Source: Sphingomonas panni
GTDB taxonomy: Bacteria > Pseudomonadota > Alphaproteobacteria > Sphingomonadales > Sphingomonadaceae
Length of the DNA: 64,000 nucleotides
Reading direction: 5' to 3'
Assembly: GCF_022664435.1 (NCBI RefSeq)
Contig: NZ_JAKREU010000009.1
Coordinates: 85,943-149,942, forward strand
Of this stretch, positions 52,542 to 59,923 are shown piece by piece. Below the pieces are notes generated by a model, which had not been told where the DNA came from, searched no databases, and worked only from the letters and a program-made list of their open reading frames with translations. The translations under genes and the position numbers were made by a program. Positions within the stretch are counted from its first letter, which is position 1. Each line of letters starts with the position of its first letter.

Positions 52542-54194
52542 ATGATGCCTTTCGCTCTCGCAATCGCCGCCGGAGTCGCCGGTCTCGCCGCTACCAAGGG
52601 CCGTGCCCGCCTCCGGCTCAGCCGCGCCAAGCACGGTTCGCTTACCGGCCATGTCCGCTGGGGACAGCGGATCGCGCGCCAGATCGCCTTCTACGACTAT
52701 GACGACGCCCGCTTCTTCGCCGCCGACGATGCGCCGGCCGATGTTGCCGAACAGCGCCGTGCCGCCTTCGAACGCCTCTCCGCGCTCTATGCCGCCCGCT
52801 TCGCGAACACCGTCGCCGCGACGAAGGAACTGCGCGAGGGGCTGTCCGACCTGCAATTCACCGGCCGCTACCGCGTCCCGTTCCAGTTCAGCGCGAAGGT
52901 CCGCGAACGGCTGGCGACCGGAGGCTTTTACGAATCCTCGTCGGGCGTGACCGTCACCGACCTCGACGGCAATGTCTTCTACGATCTTGCCGGCTCCTAC
53001 GGCGTCAACCTGTTCGGCCACGACTTCTACAAGGAATGCATCGCCGAAGGCTCCGCCCGCGTCTCCGATCTCGGCCCGGTGCTGGGCAATTACCATCCGG
53101 TCATCGCCGCCAATGTCGCGCGGCTTCGGGCGATCAGCGGCATGGACGAGGTCTCGTTCCACATGTCCGGCACCGAAGCGGTGATGCAGGCGGTGCGCCT
53201 CGCGCGCTATCACACCGGCCGTCGCCGCGTGGTGCGCTTCGCCGGGGCCTATCATGGCTGGTGGGGCGATGTGCAGCCGGGCATCGGCAACCCGACGCCG
53301 GCCGACAACACGCTGACCCTGTCGGAAATGTCGGATCGGACGCTCCATGTCCTCGCCACCCGCAAGGACATCGCCTGCGTACTGGTCAACCCGCTCCAGG
53401 CGATGCACCCCAACAAGGGCGCGCCGTCTGACGGCACGATGGTCGACAGCAGCCGCGCCGCCCATCTCGACCGCGCCGCCTATCGCGACTGGCTGGTGAA
53501 GCTGCGCGACGTTTGCACGCGGGCCGGCATCGTCCTGATCTTCGATGAGGTCTTCATGGGCTTCCGCCTCGCGCGGGGCGGCATGGCCGAAGCGTTCGGC
53601 GTCCAGCCCGACATGGTGACCTATGGCAAGACGCTGGGCGGCGGGCTGCCGATCGGCGTCGTCTGCGGTCGCGCCGATCTGATGCGTCGCTTCCGCCCCG
53701 AAGCACCGGCCGATATCTGCTTCGCGCGCGGCACCTTCAACGCCCACCCCTATGTCATGGGCGCGATGGCCGTGTTCCTCGAACGGCTCGACAGCCCCGA
53801 GGTACAGGCGATGTACGCCGACGTCGACGCCCGCTGGGACGCGCGCCTCGCCCAGTTCAACGCGGCGATGGCCGCAGCCGGCCTGCCGGTGCGCGCGGCG
53901 GGGATGCAGACGGTATGGACGATCACCTATGCGGTACCGTCACGCTACAACTGGATGCTGCAATATTATGCCCGTGCCGAGGGGCTGGCATTGAGCTGGG
54001 TCGGCACCGGCCGCCTGATCTTCAGCCTGAACTATGACGACGCGGACTTTGTCGAGGTCGTTGCGCGGTTCGTGCGGGCGGCGCAGGCAATGGCGGACGA
54101 TGGCTGGTGGTGGAGCGCCCCCGGCACGACCAACAAGATGCTGCGGCGACAGGTGTTGCGGGAGACGCTCGCGCGGCGGCTGGGGCGCGGATAG
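52542..54194 (+). CDS. Class-III PLP aminotransferase / glutamate-1-semialdehyde-mutase-like, with an N-terminal extension
   Basis: A 550-residue fold-type I PLP enzyme. The PLP lysine is Lys363 in TYGKTLGGGLPIG, and the cofactor aspartate is Asp335 in IFDEVFMG; SFHMSGTEAVMQAVRLAR is the phosphate loop. This core resembles glutamate-1-semialdehyde aminomutase, but the enzyme has about 110 extra N-terminal residues, starting with a hydrophobic segment (residues 3-17) that may anchor it to the membrane. The substrate is unknown; being next to a phospholipid decarboxylase, an amino-lipid role is possible. Two ATGs (52542, 52545) occur. Confidence 0.85.
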   Translation: MMPFALAIAAGVAGLAATKGRARLRLSRAKHGSLTGHVRWGQRIARQIAFYDYDDARFFAADDAPADVAEQRRAAFERLSALYAARFANTVAATKELREGLSDLQFTGRYRVPFQFSAKVRERLATGGFYESSSGVTVTDLDGNVFYDLAGSYGVNLFGHDFYKECIAEGSARVSDLGPVLGNYHPVIAANVARLRAISGMDEVSFHMSGTEAVMQAVRLARYHTGRRRVVRFAGAYHGWWGDVQPGIGNPTPADNTLTLSEMSDRTLHVLATRKDIACVLVNPLQAMHPNKGAPSDGTMVDSSRAAHLDRAAYRDWLVKLRDVCTRAGIVLIFDEVFMGFRLARGGMAEAFGVQPDMVTYGKTLGGGLPIGVVCGRADLMRRFRPEAPADICFARGTFNAHPYVMGAMAVFLERLDSPEVQAMYADVDARWDARLAQFNAAMAAAGLPVRAAGMQTVWTITYAVPSRYNWMLQYYARAEGLALSWVGTGRLIFSLNYDDADFVEVVARFVRAAQAMADDGWWWSAPGTTNKMLRRQVLRETLARRLGRG

Positions 54195-54228
54195 GGCCGA
54201 TCGACATTCACCGGTGACCACTGGATTT

Positions 54229-54312
54229 CGTCATTCCCGCGCAGGCGGGAATCCATGGACGCTGACGTTTCGGCTGAATTCGCGACGCTGGCGGATATGG
54301 ACTCCCGCCGGC
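54229..54312. repeat. Family A repeat with a degraded right end (copy 6)
   Basis: The left arm and centre match the copy at 51452 at nearly every base, but after ACTCCCGCC the right arm changes to GGCGCATCGG and cannot pair fully. It lies 34 nt after the aminotransferase stop codon. Confidence 0.8.
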
Positions 54313-54359
54313 GCATCGGCATCGAAGCCCGTCCGCTTGGCGTCATGCCCTGTCCCGGC

Positions 54360-54554
54360 TCATTCCCGCCGCGCGTCGGCGACCGCGTGCAACTGTTCGA
54401 TGATCGCCCGGTTCGCCTGATGCCCCGACAGATCCTGCGCCAGCGAGGTATAGCCCTCGCGGCGCAGCGCCTGCCGGATGTGGTTCACCGAACTGAATGC
54501 GCCCGACGCGGCCAGTTCGAGCGCGCGGGTCAGGGCGGGCGTGTCGCGGGTCAT
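54360..54554 (-). CDS. Small hypothetical helical protein
   Basis: This 64-residue protein, MTRDTPALTRALELAASGAF then SSVNHIRQALRREGYTSLAQ, is soluble, mostly helical and has a helix-turn-helix look in ASGAFSSVNHIRQALRREGY. It starts 19 nt downstream of the next gene on the same strand, so the pair forms a small operon. The family is not recognised. Coding is supported by the helical amphipathic pattern and codon bias rather than by homology. Confidence 0.55.
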   Translation of the reverse strand: MTRDTPALTRALELAASGAFSSVNHIRQALRREGYTSLAQDLSGHQANRAIIEQLHAVADARRE

Positions 54555-54573
54555 CGGGGGATCGCTCGCCGGG

Positions 54574-54777
54574 TCAGCCGTTGCGCACCCATGGCGTCCG
54601 CACGACCGTGCCCGCGATCAGCTTCTTGCCGAACGCCTTGCGCATCGTCTCGGCCGCGTCGCCGTTCTTCAGCACGACATGCGTGCCACCCGAATGCAGC
54701 GTCTCGATCGCACTGATCGACGCGCCATGCTTGCGGCATAGCGCCTCCACATCGGCGCGCGCGATGCTCACGTTCAT
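54574..54777 (-). CDS. Small hypothetical protein
   Basis: Read from the ATG at 54777 the product has 67 residues (MNVSIARADVEALCRKHGAS, ending TVVRTPWVRNG). It alternates helix and strand and looks like a small soluble fold. An in-frame ATG at 54831 would add 18 residues; neither start has a clear ribosome binding site. It is followed by the 64-residue gene at 54360. Function unknown. Confidence 0.55.
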   Translation of the reverse strand: MNVSIARADVEALCRKHGASISAIETLHSGGTHVVLKNGDAAETMRKAFGKKLIAGTVVRTPWVRNG

Positions 54778-55006
54778 CGCCCGCGAAGTCGTCACCGCAG
54801 TCGGGATGCCCCGTCGCCAATCGTCCTGCATGTCGGTCCAGTCATCATTCGAGCAAACGGACCGCCGGGCCACGCGGATAGGGTCGACCGGCCGGCGCCG
54901 GTAGCGGGACCAGCCGGATTCGGCGGGGCCGGATCGTATATGGGGTGCCGCCGGCGCGTTAACAGGTAGCGGGCGCGATAATGTTGCAGGGGCGGAACGA
55001 GCGGGA

Positions 55007-55297
55007 TCACAGGTGGAGGAGCGGGTCCATCCTTCGGTGCAGGATGCGGACGACCGCAACGCCATATTCCGTGGGTCTGAAGAAGATCACATGCTGTCCG
55101 ACCGACCGGCGGCGATAGCCGGATCGGATGTGATCGCAACTGGGGGCCTGCATCGGCGCACCGGCAGTGGCATGCAATGCAGCTTCGATCCGATCCGTAT
55201 AGGCCATTGCCTGCGGCAAACCCCATGCCGCGACGCCATGATCGAAAATCGCCTCCACATCGGCCTGCGCCGCCGGCGTGAGCCGGAACTCAGCCAT
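55007..55297 (-). CDS. parE: ParE-family toxin of a type II toxin-antitoxin module
   Basis: This 96-residue RelE/ParE-fold protein has the family pattern FRLTPAAQADVEAIFDHGVA, a central YTDRIEAALHATA and a C-terminal VGQHVIFFRPTEYGVAVVRI and LHRRMD. ParE toxins poison DNA gyrase in characterised cases. The gene overlaps the upstream antitoxin gene by 8 nt, the usual coupling that keeps the antitoxin in excess. The ATG at 55297 was chosen from the family start; the frame is open to 55369. Confidence 0.9.
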   Translation of the reverse strand: MAEFRLTPAAQADVEAIFDHGVAAWGLPQAMAYTDRIEAALHATAGAPMQAPSCDHIRSGYRRRSVGQHVIFFRPTEYGVAVVRILHRRMDPLLHL

Positions 55298-55535
55298 GTT
55301 GGGCGGCTTTACGCTCCTTGAACGCGGCGAAGTCGAACCGTTCGGGTGCTCCGCTATTCTCGCCCTCAATCAGCGCCGCGCGAAGGCGCTCGTCGACCTG
55401 CCCCCGTTCCTGCTCGCGCCGGATGAGGTCGCGGATCGCCTCGCTGTCATTGGTATAGTGGCCGGCCGCAATCTGCGCGCCGATCCAGGCATTCTGCTGT
55501 TCGGTCAGGGTGATGGTCTTGCGAACGACGGCCAT
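55290..55535 (-). CDS. parD: ParD-family (CopG/ribbon-helix-helix) antitoxin
   Basis: This 81-residue antitoxin has an N-terminal ribbon-helix-helix (KTITLTEQQNAWIGAQIAAG then YTNDSEAIRDLIRREQER) and an acidic C-terminal tail (GENSGAPERFDFAAFKERKA) that binds the toxin. GAGG lies 6 nt before the ATG. The ParDE complex is expected to repress its own promoter in the stretch above 55536. Confidence 0.92.
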   Translation of the reverse strand: MAVVRKTITLTEQQNAWIGAQIAAGHYTNDSEAIRDLIRREQERGQVDERLRAALIEGENSGAPERFDFAAFKERKAAQHG

Positions 55536-55916
55536 GGTAACCTCGAAGGATCACATTATCGGTGCAGTTTAGCGCATATTGGGCCAGCAGCGAAATTCCG
55601 CTTTCCTACTCCGCCACGCATCATCATGCTCGCCTTCGCTCTTTCTCCCCGTCGATCCCCCCGCCAAACAAATGCGACCGGTTCGCAAGTGCGCGAAACC
55701 GGTCACGAGTGTGAACTTTGTGAACTTTGGTCGGAAAAGCCTTTGTTTTCAGGCCCGCCACGGGCAAAGCCAGCGTCGAGGTCGATCGTGCCCCCGGCAC
55801 GAACTGCGGACTGCGGGGCAGTCCGCACCTCGACGCTCGTCGGACGGCGCTTTATGCACCGCCGGTCGCGCGTGCCTTTAGGCTTGGCGCAGCTTTCGAT
55901 GCGCCTTGCCCGGCGC
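55536..55916. other. Gene-free, structured region upstream of parDE
   Basis: This 381-nt interval lies between parD (its promoter side) and the end of the Mpo1-like gene. It has no supportable gene. Its right half is extremely rich in inverted repeats (55676-55837, separate entry), and a small stem GGCGC-N10-GCGCC lies at 55886-55905, near the 3' end of the Mpo1-like gene. Confidence 0.65.
55676..55837. ncRNA. Candidate structured RNA or large cruciform element
   Basis: In order: stem GACCGGTT/AACCGGTC (55676-55704); tandem 9-mer GTGAACTTT twice (55711-55728); hairpin GCCCG-cca-CGGGC (55753-55765); then an outer stem AGCGTCGAGGT/ACCTCGACGCT (55772-55782 with 55827-55837) that encloses two inner hairpins, CGTGCC/GGCACG (55787-55801) and TGCGGACTGC-ggg-GCAGTCCGCA (55805-55827). 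The last three form a three-way junction. The strand is not determined, as every stem pairs on either strand. It could be an sRNA, a 3'-UTR structure, or a dispersed repeat. Confidence 0.45.
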
Positions 55917-56528
55917 TCAGTGCCGCGCCGCCTCCTGCAAATCCGTATCGATCCGCGCACCCTTCAACAACTGCACCGGTGCCTTGCGGTACAGGATGAA
56001 GTCGTTGAACGGATCGGTGATGATCTTGGTCGCCCACACGATGCCGGTCATCACGTCGCGCTGGATGAACAGCTGGATCACGCGGAACAGCAAGCCCCCG
56101 ACCGCAAAGGCCAGCCACAGCAGCGCCAGGTGGCGCAGGAAGCCGACGAACCCGACATGCGGTTCGAAGATGCCGAAGAAGGTCGGGTCGAGCAGCAGCG
56201 GGATCGGCGTCGCCGCCCACAGCCCCATGAAGACGACCTTGCGGAACAAATTGTACCCGACCTTGATCTCTTCCTTATGTTCGTGCGTCGCCTGGTTCAC
56301 ATGGTCGTAGGTCTTCGGCTCGAAGAAGAAGTGCCCCGACTGCCGTGCGGTCATCGCCACCAGCCAGCCGAGCAGGCTCGCCACCGCCGGGTCGATCCAC
56401 ACGACGACATAGGCGATCAGGAACGTCGTCGCGCTGACGAAGTGCAGCGCCTGGTTGATGATGCTGTGATGGTAATAGCGATGATCGTCCCACCGCTGTT
56501 CCTTCAGCGCTTCCTTGAATCCGGGCAT
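55917..56528 (-). CDS. Mpo1/DUF962-like membrane protein (possible 2-hydroxy fatty acid dioxygenase relative)
   Basis: A 203-residue protein with four or so membrane segments. The first segment's flank, YYHHSIINQALHFVSATTFL, and the later ARQSGHFFFEPKTYDHVNQ resemble the HxxxN..H and GHxxFE patterns of the Mpo1 (YGL010w/DUF962) family, whose yeast member removes a carbon from 2-hydroxy fatty acids made in sphingolipid breakdown. Histidines in these positions could bind iron. The similarity is motif-level only and the protein is annotated as hypothetical in many sphingomonads. It precedes the convergent parDE region and follows the PmtA-like gene by 26 nt. Confidence 0.5.
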   Translation of the reverse strand: MPGFKEALKEQRWDDHRYYHHSIINQALHFVSATTFLIAYVVVWIDPAVASLLGWLVAMTARQSGHFFFEPKTYDHVNQATHEHKEEIKVGYNLFRKVVFMGLWAATPIPLLLDPTFFGIFEPHVGFVGFLRHLALLWLAFAVGGLLFRVIQLFIQRDVMTGIVWATKIITDPFNDFILYRKAPVQLLKGARIDTDLQEAARH

Positions 56529-56554
56529 TGTCCAGGCCTTTGAAAAAATGGGGT

Positions 56555-57244
56555 TCAGGCGGTCGCGCCGAGCGCGGGCGTCGGATGGTTATCCTGTCCG
56601 GGCACACCGGCGCGGCGGAAGCACACCAGCGAGAAATGACCGAGCGGGGGCAGGGGGCGGCGCTCGACCAGCTCCGCCTGCGGGTTGCGCGCCGCCCAGT
56701 CGCCATAGATCGACCACGGGAAATCGGTGCGCCAGCCCAGCCGGCTGGTGATCGGCATCAGCGCGCGCTCGATCTTCGCCCGCATCCCCGCCTCCGCGCC
56801 CAGCCGGGTCGCGATGACGATCATCCCGCCGGGCCGCACCACGCGCAGGAATTCGCTGAGCGCCCGGTCGGGATGCGGCACCGCCGACACGACATATTGC
56901 GCGACCACCACGTCGAACGACGCATCGTCGAAATCCAGCGCCTCGGCATCGCCGATCGCGATGCGTTCGACTTGGGTCAGCTTCAGCCGCTTCACCCGGT
57001 CGCGCGCCTTGTCGAGCATCTGGTCGGCGATATCGATGCCGGTGATCCGGCTCTCGGCGCGGTAATGCGGCAGCGAGATGCCGGTGCCGACGCCGACCTC
57101 CAGGATGCGGCCGCCGACCGTCTCAGCGGCGTCGATCGCGGCGCGCCGGCCCCGGCGGAATACCGGGCCGAATACCAGGTCATAGATGGGCGCCCAGCGA
57201 TCATAGGCGCTCGCCACGCCGACGCGGTTCAATTCCTGAGCCAA
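56555..57244 (-). CDS. pmtA: PmtA-like class I methyltransferase (phosphatidylethanolamine N-methyltransferase)
   Basis: A 229-residue SAM-dependent enzyme, homologous in pattern to PmtA of Rhodobacter, which methylates phosphatidylethanolamine toward phosphatidylcholine. The N-terminal SAYDRWAPIYDLVFGPVFRR is the characteristic opening, and motif I is ILEVGVGTGISLPHY, followed by GDAEALDFDDASFDVVVAQY. The TTG at 57244 is the start, with AAGGAA about 9 nt upstream. Its substrate would be the product of the Psd-like decarboxylase at 51592. Confidence 0.85.
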   Translation of the reverse strand: MAQELNRVGVASAYDRWAPIYDLVFGPVFRRGRRAAIDAAETVGGRILEVGVGTGISLPHYRAESRITGIDIADQMLDKARDRVKRLKLTQVERIAIGDAEALDFDDASFDVVVAQYVVSAVPHPDRALSEFLRVVRPGGMIVIATRLGAEAGMRAKIERALMPITSRLGWRTDFPWSIYGDWAARNPQAELVERRPLPPLGHFSLVCFRRAGVPGQDNHPTPALGATA

Positions 57245-57458
57245 TCCGTGCGTTTCCTTGTCCAGCGCCGGGTGTCCGGCGTGTCTGGCCCATTACGATG
57301 ACGCGCTTCGATGACAGGGCAATGTCGGACCCGTGTCGCCAAGGTTTCAGTTTGATGAGAGTCGCCGTCACATCCGCGCAATACTATTGTCGCGCAGGAA
57401 CATTACTGCACCGGCATCGCAAGGACGCAAGTCCGGTCCACTATCGTGGGGAAGTACG

Positions 57459-58391
57459 ATGACGACGGCATTTGTATCCCGGACCGATCGAAAGAATTCA
57501 GGCGCATTGCCCGCGAAGTCGCTGGCGCGCAAGATTCCCGACTGGATCAACGACCCGCAAAGCTATCAGGCGGAGGGTCCGAAAAAGTCCTATCGCACCG
57601 TCTTCATCTCCGACGTCCATCTGGGAACGCCCGGATGCAGCGCGACCCAGCTGGTCGACTTCCTCCATTCCTTCGAATGCGAGACATTGTACCTGGTCGG
57701 CGACATCGTCGACGGCTGGCAGATCCGCCGCGGCTGGTACTGGCCGTCCAGCCACAACGACGTGATCCGCTCGATCCTGAAGTTCGCGCGGCGCGGCACC
57801 CGCGTCATCTATATCCCCGGCAACCATGACGAGGCGTTTCGCGACTATACCGGTCTCGAATTCGGCGGCGTGGAGATGGTCGAGGAGGATATCCACGAAA
57901 CCGCCGACGGTCGCCGCCTGCTGGTGCTGCACGGCGACAAGTTCGACGGCGTGGTCCTCTATGCCAAATGGCTCGCCTTCCTCGGCGACTATGCCTACAC
58001 CGCGCTGCTGAAGGCCAATCGCGTGTGGAACTTCACCCGGCGCAAGCTCGGCCTGCCCTATTGGTCGCTGTCGGCCTATGCCAAGCATCGCGTGAAGAAC
58101 GCGGTCAACTTCATCGGCCGGTTCGAGGAAACCGTGGCCCATGCCGCTGCCGAACATGGCGTCGACGGCGTGGTCTGCGGCCATATCCACACCGCCGAAA
58201 TCCGCCAGATCGGCGACATCATGTATTATAACGACGGCGACTGGGTGGAAAGCTGCACGGCGCTGGTCGAGGATCATGCCGGCGCCCTGTCGCTGATCGA
58301 CTGGCGCGCCGAGACCTGGGAAAGGGAACTGGCGAAGTCGGCGGGCAAGGTCGCCGTGCCCGCCCCCGGCCGGGCGGTCGCCACCGCGTGA
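57459..58391 (+). CDS. LpxH-like calcineurin-type phosphoesterase (UDP-2,3-diacylglucosamine diphosphatase family)
   Basis: A 310-residue metallophosphoesterase. The dinuclear metal motifs are FISDVHLG, LVGDIVDGW, IPGNHDEAF, LVLHGDKFD and VCGHIHTAEI. The motif set and the insertion between the third and fourth resemble LpxH and its alphaproteobacterial relatives, which cut UDP-diacylglucosamine in lipid A synthesis. The N-terminal 35 residues are basic, without a membrane segment. The ATG at 57459 follows GGGGAAG. The stop overlaps the start of the glycosyltransferase gene by 4 nt, so the two act together. Confidence 0.87.
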   Translation: MTTAFVSRTDRKNSGALPAKSLARKIPDWINDPQSYQAEGPKKSYRTVFISDVHLGTPGCSATQLVDFLHSFECETLYLVGDIVDGWQIRRGWYWPSSHNDVIRSILKFARRGTRVIYIPGNHDEAFRDYTGLEFGGVEMVEEDIHETADGRRLLVLHGDKFDGVVLYAKWLAFLGDYAYTALLKANRVWNFTRRKLGLPYWSLSAYAKHRVKNAVNFIGRFEETVAHAAAEHGVDGVVCGHIHTAEIRQIGDIMYYNDGDWVESCTALVEDHAGALSLIDWRAETWERELAKSAGKVAVPAPGRAVATA

Positions 58392-59443
58392 GGATCGCCA
58401 TCGTCAGCGACGCGTGGAGCCCGCAGGTCAACGGCGTCGTCCGCACCCTGCAGACCACCATCGCCCGGCTGCAGCAGCGCGGCCATGTCGTCGAGACCTA
58501 TACCCCCGACGGCTTCGCCACCCGGGCCTGCCCCGGCTATCCCGAAATCCGGCTGGCGCTGGGCTGCGGGTCGGAACTCGGGCGGCGGATCGCGGCGTTC
58601 CGCCCCGATGCGATCCATATCGCGACCGAAGGGCCGCTCGGCTGGGCGGCGCGTCGTTGGTGCAAGCGCAACGGCGCGCGCTTCACCACCTCGTTCCACA
58701 CAAATTTCGCCGATTATCTGGCGATGCGGACTCACCTGCCCGCCGGGCTGTTCTGGCCGTTCCTGCGGCGCTTTCATGCCGCGGCCAGCGGGGTGATGAC
58801 CGCCACCGCCCGCGTCGCCGCGTCGCTGCGCGACCATGGCATCGCCCATACGAAACGCTGGTCGCGCGGCGTCGACCTGTCGCTGTTCAAGCCTGATGGC
58901 GGCCAGCTCGACGTCGCCACCCTGCCGCGCCCCATCCTGCTCCATGTCGGCCGGATCGCGGTGGAAAAGAATATCGAGGCGTTCCTGGCCCTCGACGTGC
59001 CCGGCACCAAGCTGCTGGTCGGCGACGGCCCGGCGCGCGCCGAACTCGAACGCCGCTATCCGCTCGCCCGCTTCGTCGGGGTGAAGCAGGGCGCGGCGCT
59101 CGCCGCCGCCTATCGCGCCGCCGACGTGCTGGTCTTTCCCAGCCGCACCGACACCTTCGGGCTGGTGATGATCGAGGCACTGGCCTGCGGCACGCCGGTC
59201 GCGGGCTATCCGGTGCCCGGGCCGCTCGACATCGTCGGGACGGACGGCATGGGCGGCGGCACGCAGCAGATCGGCGCGGTCGACGACGATCTGGCAGCGG
59301 CCGTCCGACAGGCGCTGACCGCCGACCGCGACGCGTGCGCCCGTGCCGGCACCGCCTATTGCTGGTCGCACTGCACCGACCAGTTCGTCGGCAATCTGGT
59401 CGATGCAGGATTGGGAGCGCAGCCGGTGCTCGCGGTGCCCTGA
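58388..59443 (+). CDS. GT4-family glycosyltransferase
   Basis: A 351-residue GT-B enzyme: N-terminal domain VSDAWSPQVNGVVRTLQTT (typical of GT4 enzymes that use lipid acceptors), and the nucleotide-sugar site SRTDTFGLVMIEALACGTPV with the E-x7-E pattern. It resembles GDP-mannose- or UDP-sugar-dependent glycosyltransferases of the MgtA/SQDX kind. The start is GTG overlapping the stop of the phosphoesterase gene. A lipid-linked sugar (a glycosyl-diacylglycerol or glycosphingolipid) is the plausible product; sphingomonads replace LPS by glycosphingolipids. Confidence 0.88.
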   Translation: MRIAIVSDAWSPQVNGVVRTLQTTIARLQQRGHVVETYTPDGFATRACPGYPEIRLALGCGSELGRRIAAFRPDAIHIATEGPLGWAARRWCKRNGARFTTSFHTNFADYLAMRTHLPAGLFWPFLRRFHAAASGVMTATARVAASLRDHGIAHTKRWSRGVDLSLFKPDGGQLDVATLPRPILLHVGRIAVEKNIEAFLALDVPGTKLLVGDGPARAELERRYPLARFVGVKQGAALAAAYRAADVLVFPSRTDTFGLVMIEALACGTPVAGYPVPGPLDIVGTDGMGGGTQQIGAVDDDLAAAVRQALTADRDACARAGTAYCWSHCTDQFVGNLVDAGLGAQPVLAVP

Positions 59444-59482
59444 GACGCTTGCCGGCGGGGGCGGGCGGTGCGATGCCGGGCC

Positions 59483-59917
59483 ATGCTTGCCCGGCTCCCG
59501 CTCTTCGTGCCGCTCCTGCTCGCGTCCTGCACGCAGGTCGAACGGACGATACCACCCTGTTGGTCGGCGTTCGATTTCGCGCCCGGACAGCAGGTCAGCG
59601 GTCGGGTCACGATCATCATCGGCGATACCGACGACGACGATCTGGAGCCGGGCGGCCAGCTATCGGTATCGCCGTTGACGTGCGAGAACGGATCGTTCTT
59701 CGTGCTCGACCCACCGGCACGGCTACGCGCCCTTGCGCAGCCCTATCGCGACGGGCGGCCGATGTTCGGCTCGGCGTTCGAGGCCGACGTCGACGCGGTG
59801 GTGCATGTCCTGCCCGAGCAGACGCATAGCGGGCAGGTGACCGGCTATTTCCTGAAACTACGTGGCCTGCGCGACCTCAAGCGGATCGACCGGCCGCGAT
59901 GGTGGCGCTGGGGCTGA
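59483..59917 (+). CDS. Lipoprotein of unknown function
   Basis: A 144-residue protein with signal peptide ending in the lipobox LLASC (Cys16) and a mature part that starts TQVERTIPPC. The C-terminal 100 residues are mixed strand and helix, with an acidic patch GDTDDDDLEPGG. The family is not recognised. The ATG at 59483 gives a normal lipoprotein signal; GTG at 59468 would add five residues. It ends 6 nt before the convergent porin stop codon. Confidence 0.65.
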   Translation: MLARLPLFVPLLLASCTQVERTIPPCWSAFDFAPGQQVSGRVTIIIGDTDDDDLEPGGQLSVSPLTCENGSFFVLDPPARLRALAQPYRDGRPMFGSAFEADVDAVVHVLPEQTHSGQVTGYFLKLRGLRDLKRIDRPRWWRWG

Positions 59918-59923
59918 CCCGCC

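Noticed and set aside
49906..52545. 879-codon frame opposite the M61 and Psd-like genes
   Set aside because: It crosses two genes and a repeat; not coding.
3349..54312. Dispersed palindromes considered as CRISPR
   Set aside because: Copies are kilobases apart, symmetric and not separated by unique spacers of equal length; no cas genes are present.
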